Shown here: piece after piece, positions 50,096 through 64,000 of the stretch
How positions within the stretch are numbered: the stretch's first letter is position 1
How the letters are laid out: every line of letters starts with the position of its first letter
Source of the DNA: Gyrodactylus bullatarudis
Taxonomy: Eukaryota; Platyhelminthes; Monogenea; Gyrodactylidea; Gyrodactylidae
Direction: 5' to 3'
Assembly (NCBI GenBank): GCA_012064415.1
Contig: SSNU01000333.1
Span: 62,001 to 126,000, forward strand
DNA: 64,000 nt
Translations under genes and position numbers: made by a program
The notes under the pieces: model-generated
Seen by the model: the letters and a program-made list of their open reading frames with translations, nothing else
The model's database searches: none
What the model was told of the DNA's origin: nothing

Positions 50096-50272
50096 CAATT
50101 TTACATTTGAATAAATTGAATTTGAATTCGATTTTTTAACAAGTCTTGTATAACAAATCAAATCCGTGTCGAGTATTTTGTTTGTATTCATGATTCATTT
50201 CGGATTATAATTTACACATATTCCAATAAATATGCACTTTGATCATCATATAAATTCAAACTAATGTTCTAG
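50096..50272. promoter_or_regulatory. Bidirectional promoter, CH-like gene / PI4KB
   Basis: 177 bases between divergent starts at 50095 (-) and 50273 (+). The PI4KB ATG directly follows TTCTAG, a possible acceptor at 50271-50272. Confidence 0.55.
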
Positions 50273-55414
<5,142 letters not shown>

Positions 55415-56573
55415 GCCAAAATTGCCCCCCCTAGTTCTCCCTGTATATAATATTCAGTAATCTCAATTCCACAGAATGAGATAAAGTTAATTGTTTGCGT
55501 TGTGAATTGTTCCTCCCCCTGTCTCTCTCTTTGATCTCTCGTAGATCAAATCATTTATTATATTATCATTAGAGGATGATTTATCATTGTTTTATTTTTC
55601 AAATCAACCAGACTATTTTTTTGACACATTTCTCTCTTCACCCTGAGTGTGCACTCACTCTGTCCAATGTAACATCTTAACATGGTGCGTTGGACAACAT
55701 AAAATTCCAAATCGAACAATTCTATAGATTCCTTTTTTCTCATTTACAATATCAACAAGAAAAGAAACATCACCTAACCCATATTAGTATCTGTATTATT
55801 TTTAGAAGTAATAGTAGTAGTGAACAAGGCATCTCTGTGATGGGAAGATGATCTAATTTTGTGGAAAAAATCACTTTTGTTTTTTTTTGTAAATCATCAT
55901 CACCATTATCATGACTTTGTTTTTGTATTTGATATGAAAAAAAACATTAAAGGACAGGTGTACTTTTCATTGAAAATCCTATTCCTATTGGTCACCAAAA
56001 GTTTTCTGTGCTCATCAATGATCAATGTTTGATTTCGAGTAGAAATTTCCCTTGTCCTTTTTTATCCTTGTTATCGTATTAGTGTAATTTAATATTTTTA
56101 TTCTTTCCGGATCAAAAAAATGTATAAAAGATTCTATTACAATTAAAAAGATTTCTCTTTTATCAAAGATCCACTCTGAATTAGTGAGAAGATTTTGAGG
56201 CTTATATGTGTCCGTATTCTTGAACTTTATTTGAGTAATAACAAGTGTAATAATATCTTCTCAGCAAATCAAAGCTAATACATAAAATAGAGTGTCATAT
56301 ACAGTAATATCTTCTCATATAATAAATTTTAATTTGACGCATAAATAAGAAACAAATAAAAATAGACTTGGATAAAAACAATAATACAGATCATAGGTAT
56401 TGACAAATGAAGATGGAGTTGATGTAGCCATCACAATGATGTAACTTATCACACACATGTTAATGAATTACTATAATTAGTGAATAGAGACATCTAGATT
56501 TGTACACTGACGTTCCCCCCTTTTTCTGTTTTGGAGCAAACCTCTACTCTTTTGGATTTGCACAGCAGTCTAC
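55415..56573. other. Convergent intergenic region, PI4KB / ORP
   Basis: About 1.16 kb of 3' UTR and spacer. AATAAA occurs on + at 56355. No gene is recognised; a 61-codon frame at 55558-55743 is unsupported. Confidence 0.5.
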
Positions 56574-59500
56574 TCACCAAATTGGCTGGATATTTTGAGA
56601 TTTGAAGGCAGACTTGGCCTTGATGCTCCAATAGCTCTCGTCGAATTCAAATCTAACACCATTCTTTTTTGTTTTTACTGGTCTGTATAAAAGATTGCAA
56701 AATGAGAAATAATTAGGCAAGGAAAAAAAATTCAACTATGAGGTGGACAGAGTCATGCCGGGTTTTTACTCACTTGAACCATCTGGGTTGATGGGTCACT
56801 CCGTCTTTAGACATTTGGTTGATTCGTCTACGCTGTTCCTCTTCTATACGGACCTTTTCATTTTCAGCAGCTTCCACTTGACCAACCTCAAGATATCGTT
56901 GGTCTGGTCGTAATCTAGAATCGGTTATCGGTATGGCGCCGTTTAATAGTTGAATCGGATCTGGTTCCTCGTTCAGTTGAACAGCAAACTGAGAATATCC
57001 GTAATAGTCATTGTAATTCTCTGGCATTGGATCTGTTATCATTGATTAAGTACCATGTAATTTCAAGACTCCAAGATGGACTTACTCATAACCCAAATAA
57101 GATTTGCATCAGCTGAATTTTTTTCTCCAATGTAAAAGTCTCTGTTCGAGTATCCATGGACGTTGAGTTTCTTCTCTGAGTCAGATTTGTTTTGAATTGT
57201 CCCAGTGACTAAAAAGTTGTTCTTCCCAGACCAATCAGTCTAAGGGGGAATTATATGAGAGGATTAAAGCAACTCGAAACTTTTATGTAAGAGGTAGTTT
57301 TTTTACCTTGTGAAAGGATAACTTGCATGTGACATTTGTCTCGGGACACTCGATGAGACAAGTTCCATAGTTTTCTATTGTCCTCTTTGACAAACTTCCC
57401 ATTAGATTGTAAATGCAAGAAGCCACTTTTGACCATGTATAGGATTCGTTCAGTCTGCGCAGAGTTAATTGATTAAGTAAAGCTAACTGATATCAAGTTT
57501 TATTCATCACAAACATGGAAATGACTGCCTGTAAGGATCCCGGTTAGACAAAAATATGAAATTTGTTAATTTTTGATCTCATTATTGTGTAAGAATTAAA
57601 TTTCGATGATCAAAAATCTTTCGAAAATTGTCGGTAATTTGTATACTTGGTTTAATTTTTAGTGACTAGGGAAAAGTGTGCCTTAGTCTTTGAAACTTGT
57701 TACTCGATTTCAAGTTAATTTTTTGGAAAGGAAATCATTCAGCTTATTCATAACACCCCTAGGACTTGAACTACACATTTACAAGGGATTTTTAATTCAT
57801 AAAAATTAAGATTCCAGGGATTCTTGAGACTATCAAGAGTATCAAGATAACATCTCTAATTCAATAAAGAAAAACTTATGTCTGCCATAAATGTTTGGAT
57901 TGTTTCATCACTATATCGAATTAGAGATTATTAAAAGACTTGAGCAACAAGACTCTACTAAAAATTAAAAGTTAACTTGAATAAAATATGAAATCGCTTA
58001 CTTTTTAAAATCTACTTGTAAGTAACCCTCTGGAATTGCTTCGAGACATTTGCCCCAAAACTTATTCTTTAGCGTCAACTCTTGATGGAAAATCCAGTTG
58101 TCATGAATACAATGACATACAGCAGATGGCGGATGATGGCTAACCTGTTCAGCCATATACTTCCAACCTTTTTCATCTCGAATGCATTCAAAAGTTTCTC
58201 CTAGGATCGGATTGAAGGGTTTAGTTGATGCCCGATAAGCAGAGGATGAGTACATGGAAACAGCGAACGCACTAACCAGAGCCATTCTCACCAAGGGATC
58301 TTTAGTGCTACAGGCTTCGTCCAATAATTGGCTATATTCCAGGTCCTCACAGAGTCTCTAGAGAGTGAATTAAATTTGCATTGGTCACTACTATACATTG
58401 GTCAAAGTGTGATAAGTATACAAAACAAAGACTTACTTGTAAAGCTGACAAGGGTTCGTTCAATATCACTGGTAGACGAATTTTACTCAAATCTGTTCCT
58501 ATATTTCTATATTTTTTTGGAATGAGGAAAATAATATTTCAATTAATAAGAGAATAGACAACTTTTTCTATTGTATCAATCATATAAGTGCATTGAGAAA
58601 ATATGAATTGGACTGTATAATCAATAGAATCTTTGATGCTACTACATTAGTCATAAGAAATATTCCAAAATAGAGCAAACAAGAGAGAATAATCAATAAA
58701 CTATTATGTAAAGATGTGTATATTAAGGAGTATCCAAGGAGAAGGATATTATATACATTGTATTTTGGATAGAAAAACTCACTTCTCACTTGAATCCTTA
58801 GAGATTAAGTTGACAAATGTTTATCAGGGTGTGTGTTGGGGGAAAAAAGACAAGAAATTTGCCTCTAAATGTTTTATATTATGGCGGCATTCTTATTAAA
58901 TTGAATAGAGAGATCAAGTCTTGTAATTAATTCTTGCACTTTTCATGTGTAGGCCTCGATTAGTGTGAGAAATCAATACTAAATTTAATTGCTCAGCTAC
59001 ATTAATCAAGAGAAATTCTTCAGGTTAAAGCGATTGTTAGAAATTTTCAGAATCATTCAAATCACAAAATGATTGATGGGTAATTTTTATCTAATAAATC
59101 TTTCCTTTAATATATTGAATATATATATCAACATTTGTATGTATGAAAATAGAAGAAAGGCCTATGTTGGAGGTTGGTTGATTGATAGGATGGCTATAAT
59201 TCCACACTATAGAGAGACAATAATGAAACTCAGAACAGTTTTTTACCAATCACACACCTTGAATCACATTGATCTTGAATCATAAAACTTTATCGATGGT
59301 AGAGAAATAAAACAAGGCAGAGTGTAAGAAAATTTATATATGCATCCATACGAAAGCAATCACGTTTTTTATCAACATTGCATAAAAAGTGTGTAATCAA
59401 ATCGAAATGTAATTATAATATCCAAGGAATTATCTATCTAGTATTTATTGTTATTCATTGAATGGACTCGGTTAGCCTTTCTTTTATAATTAGGTATTGA

Positions 59501-62500
59501 AAGTACAACAAACATAAGAGACTTGACTTACTTGTATAAAAGATTGACCATATTAAAGTCTTCACATTCAGTTGGACGTTTAGCTGATAGGATTGTACGA
59601 TATCCAAGGCTATTTCGACTAGCGAAGGAGGCTTCACTTGCCCTCCGTCGTTTATTCTCGGCATCTTTCAGTGTTGCTTGATCACTGAGATTTGGAAGGG
59701 GAGCTGTTCTATCCTGTGCTTCGGCGTTATCGGCATCTAAGGGAGGATAGTAGAAGAATCTTTTACTCAAAAAGGAATATTTCTTTTTCATTGGCTCTGA
59801 TGAAATTTTCCAGTCTGAAGGAGAATTTGTGCTAAATATACTCTTTGGCCTAAACAACCTTTTCTCTCCTTCATCTCCCATTGTTAAGTTGAGAATACAA
59901 GAGAAACCAATTGGACTCAGACTCTCTCGTAAGCTACTGTTTTATAATTCACTGACAAAAGCTATGTTCATTCACAATGTTATATAGATAATGTCTGCTT
60001 CTTAATCCACAACCAATTGTAGAGCACACGTTTTCACAGCTCAGCTCTTCTCAAATAAACTTGAGTGTAGGCGTGTGGGTTTGTTTAACTCTCTAGTTAA
60101 GTAATGATTGAGCTCTTCTCTCGACATTTGTTTTATCAATCTCACGCTGAGTGAAATATGATGAGAATACACGATTATAACCAGGGCATCTAAAATTATG
60201 CTATAGTATATTTGGAATATTTTTGATTATTTTCAGCCTTAGTAAATAAAGAATTTTTTTAGACTATTTCGATGTCAACATGAATATAAACAGATTATTT
60301 GAATGAAAAACACAAGCCTTGTGTCCAATAATAATGTTCAGATAATGAAGGATTGTCTATAGAGTTTTTTACTTTGAATGAGTTTGAGGATCATCCAAAA
60401 TAAGAGCTTATTATTCGTCACTTTCTAGTGAATAGTCTCCTTTCTAAGCATATTCAAACATCATCTAAAAATCAACACAAGTGATAAGCTTGTTAACAAA
60501 TTTTGCCCAGAAATAGCGTTCAAGAGAAAATCTTCGATTTTGCAGGTTATTTATGCTAAGAATACTGATTGATTATTTTCTAAAATAAATTATTTCTAGC
60601 ATTATCACAGATTTTTTAGCATATAAAAAGCGTATTTATGTAGAATATTTTAGAGAATATATTCCAAAAAATTGGCATATTTTTGGATCATAACTTTTAA
60701 TTTATTTATCTTTGAGAAAACCCTGAAAGAGTATACTGATGTGACAACGAGAAAAAGCCAAGATATTTTTTTTTCAAAGAAAAATTGACTCACAAGATTC
60801 TTCATCTGAAAAATTCGAAATCTCAGACCCTGAAACCTAAGAGGAAAGAAATGTTTAGAGAAGGATGTGAAAGAAAAAAAACAAAAGCTCACATTCCTAT
60901 TTTCCTGTGCATCGTAGAAGGAGCCGCTTGAACTAGACGAGCAGAGAGTCTAGGAAAACATTGAATATGTAAACTTTCAAAGGTTGCCGAAAAGGACCGA
61001 TTGACTAACCTGATTTAGAGTTTGATAGCGGATAAGGACATGGTCAGATTTTTGGCAAAACTCATTTGAGTCCACTGTACTGAGGATGGACTTCATCTTG
61101 CTTATTGTCTCCTCGTAGGCCAGGTTCTTTGAGTATAGTTCAGAAATTTTTCGATTCAACTCTTGAATTTTCATGTCTGTAGTTTCTATGAAATCTTGAT
61201 TACTACCGGAATGTGAAATTTCGGAAGCAGTTGCGATAACTGAAATACACAAAGTTTAGTTTTTAATTTTCAACAAGAAAGTAACAGAGGTTCTTCTCTA
61301 ACAGCTCCCTAAGTGCCATTTGGTTTAAAATGAATAAAACTTATCTTAGAGTAGAAGGAAAATCAACATTTTATTACAATATTAAAGTTGTATTTATTCA
61401 AGTACTTGAATAAATTATTTTCATCTGTAATTATAATTCTACCTAGAAGAGCAAAGGCAAAATCTAAGCAGAGCGTAAGAGATTTATTTTCATCCTACAG
61501 AATGTGTCATATCTGGTTCAATAATTCATAAAATTTGAAATCGATCAGCTTCCAAGATTATCCTCTTATTATTTTCTAACCAGATGTAACCTAAAAAGGG
61601 AATTAGAATTGCATCAGCTCTCCTAGTTGAAAATCTCTTGACAAATGTTGGCTCTTTTATGAAGGTTATGTATTTTCCTTGTACTATTGGTGTTGATAAA
61701 GACAATATTCAAACCCGCATCTAATTAATATAAAGATTGGAATTTGTGGTTTTTACAAAATTCTCACTTATTTCATCAAGGAATCGAGTTTGATCAAGAT
61801 ATTTTGGGAATCTAGATCATGGGACCCATTGTTGTCAAGAAAAAATCAATTTTTAATGAAATTATAACATATTTAAAATTCCCATTCATTGAAATTTGAG
61901 TCGAAAAATTTTGCAGATTTCACAATGAGAGAGTGATCAAAAGTTGATTTTTAGGATCACAATAGGGCAAGAAAAGCGATTATCACTATAAAAGTTTAGA
62001 TGAAATCTTCATTTGTTAAAGAATCATAAAAATTTCATCAATTTTCAAGTAGGGAAGATGATGAAAAGATCCAAATTCAATTTCACACGATCATGGGCTG
62101 ATTCTTGAAATCTGATTCAGCATATTTGATTTCTTTGACTAGTCGTGATCCTGAAAATCAACTTTTGAATATAAAATTTCCTTAAAAATTGATTTTTCTT
62201 CATATCATGAATGTGGTGGGTCACTTTTACCAACAATAGGGTACCTTGTCTAATTTTGATCCTAGAAAACTGACCACACACTCTCATGTTTAAATCAGTA
62301 CAAATTTTAATTCCTCAGTACTTTTGCAATAGCTTGACACATTTTATAGGAAAAACAATATTTAAAGTGGATCAATTTTAAAATTAATTGCCAGGATAAA
62401 AACTCACATTGCTTTGAGAGGGTCATAAACTTTTCAGCCTGGATCTTCCAACTCTCCATACTTGAACCTACATTTGATTGACTTGGAGAAATTCGTTTCG

Positions 62501-62669
62501 AACGATTTCTTGACAAGATATTTAATTTATTATGCTTGGTTGGTACAAGATGATTCTGAGAGTCATTATCTGAATAATGGGAGGAATCTTCTAGACTTGT
62601 GTTACTGTCGAGACGACCAGATGATGGCGAACGCGGAATGTGAAGTGATGAACGAGTGTTTATCGATGT
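56574..62669 (-). CDS. OSBPL6: Oxysterol-binding protein-related protein, ORP3/6/7 type (5' end outside window)
   Basis: Lipid-transfer protein at ER contact sites. In-window exons in transcript order: 62408-62669, 61010-61239, 60893-60949, 60794-60836, 59532-59736, 58437-58506, 58002-58357, 57307-57454, 57086-57239, 56774-57032, 56574-56682; all in phase, 630 aa. The linker has a coiled coil (KIQELNRKISELYSKN) and SFYDAQE followed by an acidic SDEES. The ORD domain begins NIGTDLSKIRLPVILNEP and has the family signature EQVSHHPP, FNPILGETFECI and LRPDQRYLEVG. The end IQPIW matches the ORP3/6/7 subgroup rather than OSBP or ORP1/2. The PH domain is not seen and should lie past the right edge. 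A short PH-less form could start at the ATG at 59881. Confidence 0.92.
58507..59531 (-). other. Intron of ORP gene
   Basis: About 1 kb, AT-rich. Short frames on both strands are unsupported. Confidence 0.5.
59737..60793 (-). other. ORP intron with possible alternative first exon
   Basis: The frame of exon 59532-59736 stays open upstream to an ATG at 59881, which would start a short ORP (MGDEGEKRLFRPKS) without PH domain or coiled coil. The rest of the interval looks empty. Confidence 0.4.
61240..62407 (-). other. ORP intron with inverted repeat
   Basis: 1.2 kb. Contains an imperfect inverted repeat (arms about 61820-61960 and 62145-62220). No exon is seen. Confidence 0.5.
61820..62220. repeat. 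Imperfect inverted repeat, possible MITE or hairpin
   Basis: 61837-61863 is nearly the reverse complement of 62175-62200 (core AAAAATCAATTTTTAA). 61938-61960 (CAAAAGTTGATTTTTAGG...) pairs with 62145-62167 with one mismatch in 23. An outer weaker pair is GGGACCCA / TGGGTCAC. The arms are in mirror order around a centre of about 185 bases. Confidence 0.55.
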
Positions 62670-64000
62670 CTAAACATTGAATATTATTCTTTTAATCTAT
62701 ATTAGAGAAAGACAATTTTTTTTTCTCCTAACACTTTTCTATTTTATGCCTCAAATAGATTCTCTGTGCTCCGTAATTGCCGTATACGAAAACTAAATTT
62801 AAAAATTTTGGTGTTCTGATATGCCATTTCCCATTTTCCCTAAAATCGTTAATTTTTCCCAAATTGGATGGATTTTTTCAGGATATATTAGGAATATATT
62901 TAATATTAATTTGACGTGAAAAACTGATTCAAAAAGATGAAAGCTTGTCCAATAACTCAAAAAATGAATTATTTCTCGTAGTAAAATTCATTGAATAAAT
63001 TTGAGAATTTGACATCTTTAATTGAAATAATGCATATCTAAATAAAATTAAAAAACAAAAGGTTCAATAGGAAACTATTCTTTCTCTTTTATTTTCTATC
63101 AAATGAACGCATAAATTAGAAAAGTTAAAAATTCTGTATTACCCTAATCTATATATAGTAATATAACTACAAATACGAAAATGTTATAGGGAATCGTGTG
63201 AAAGGTTCTTACGATTCCTGCCCAATTCAGTAAATCTTACTAATCACTGTAGTGAGCTGGGAAAATTTCTTATTCAAATTTCTTTAATATCAGTGGTACA
63301 GAAGTTGAATTGAATAAAATACATCTAACGAACCATGGAATGTTTTACAAGTACAAATGAATTATTAACTTCTTATGAATGATCATGATTTTCGATATAC
63401 CCATAAACTTTTTATTACTGGTTAAAATAAAGTAGCAAGTGTAGAATTTTGTTATACAAATGATACATGTTGCAGTGATTTTTAGGGGAAATATCTGGAT
63501 GAACAATAAAAGTAAATTAGCTTTTATTTTTGAAAATAAAAATTCACTCAATCTATAGTAGATCCCACAATAAATCATAATGGTAATCTGTCGATAGCAG
63601 ACAAAATATAGATGAATACATCCACACACAAGAGTACATGGAATACATGTATTGGTAATATGTACATCGGGAAAGGAACACCTATGCTATAGAGCTGGTA
63701 AAGTGAATTTAAAAAATGTTACCCAAAAGCTACCAAGTTAGTAGAAGTACGAAGGAGAGTTAATTACAGTCTCCTGAAAAGATGTATGCAAATTGAAAAA
63801 ACAACTCTCAATGTGAGCATATGAGAGGGGAATGATTGTGACTTGAAATGAACGAAAAAAGTATTCTCTAAATTAAATGTACACGTGCATCATGAATTAG
63901 GCATGATTTTTAGATGTGACTACACTATGCATACTCTAGTACATGGGAATGATCAATAATGAGAATTATCATAATTCATTTCAGGGGAGACTGGGAGGTT
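62670..64000. other. Right end of window, presumed 5' intron of ORP
   Basis: I searched the minus strand for PH-domain exons expected upstream and saw none. A 94-codon frame at 63345-63629 (-) is Cys/Ile-rich and does not resemble a PH domain. Confidence 0.4.

Noticed and set aside
63345..63629. 94-codon minus frame as PH-domain exon of ORP
   Set aside because: No PH-domain pattern (no KxGxL...W..R...L) and no splice sites in phase.

Overview
Organism. This is a window of nuclear DNA from an animal. It is AT-rich and carries spliced, strictly metazoan gene families: PDE4, a KIND-FERM-PDZ-PTP phosphatase, anoctamin, PI4K-beta and ORP3/6/7. I think it comes from a flatworm (Platyhelminthes). 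Two things point there. Many introns are only 28-35 nt long. A cytochrome bc1 subunit gene (UQCRB/QCR7 type) lies in tandem with enolase about 130 bp apart, and as I recall that pair is known from schistosomes, where enolase is trans-spliced. A mitochondrial trifunctional beta-subunit gene suggests beta-oxidation is retained, which fits a free-living lineage better than a fluke or tapeworm. The species cannot be named from this window.

Layout. 1-10.8 kb, all on +: the 3' half of a PDE4 cAMP phosphodiesterase, a PTPN13-like tyrosine phosphatase in about 16 exons, a solitary histone H3 with a 3' stem-loop, and an unknown two-exon gene. 11.6-22.4 kb on -: a 12-exon gene whose C-terminus resembles a KASH nuclear-envelope anchor. 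Across a 149 bp gap, on +: HADHB (22.5-24.3 kb), then an NMNAT catalytic domain inside a very long protein (24.5-36.9 kb), then a claudin-like protein (37.6-38.5 kb). On -: enolase and UQCRB (38.7-40.5 kb). Across 175 bp on +: a single-exon anoctamin-10-like gene (40.7-42.7 kb). On -: a small coiled-coil gene, an unknown gene, and a gene with a CH-like domain (43.1-50.1 kb). Across 177 bp on +: PI4KB (50.3-55.4 kb). On -: an ORP3/6/7-type oxysterol-binding protein (56.6 kb to past the right edge).

Themes. Genes are close together, and there are three head-to-head pairs with 149-177 bp between start codons. Splice acceptors lie directly before, or a few bases before, several start codons, as expected with spliced-leader trans-splicing. 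PI4KB and ORP work in the same phosphoinositide and sterol lipid-transfer biology, but their adjacency here is probably chance. Exon models were built by hand from splice sites and reading phase. For most multi-exon genes every junction is phase-consistent and the total length is a multiple of three.
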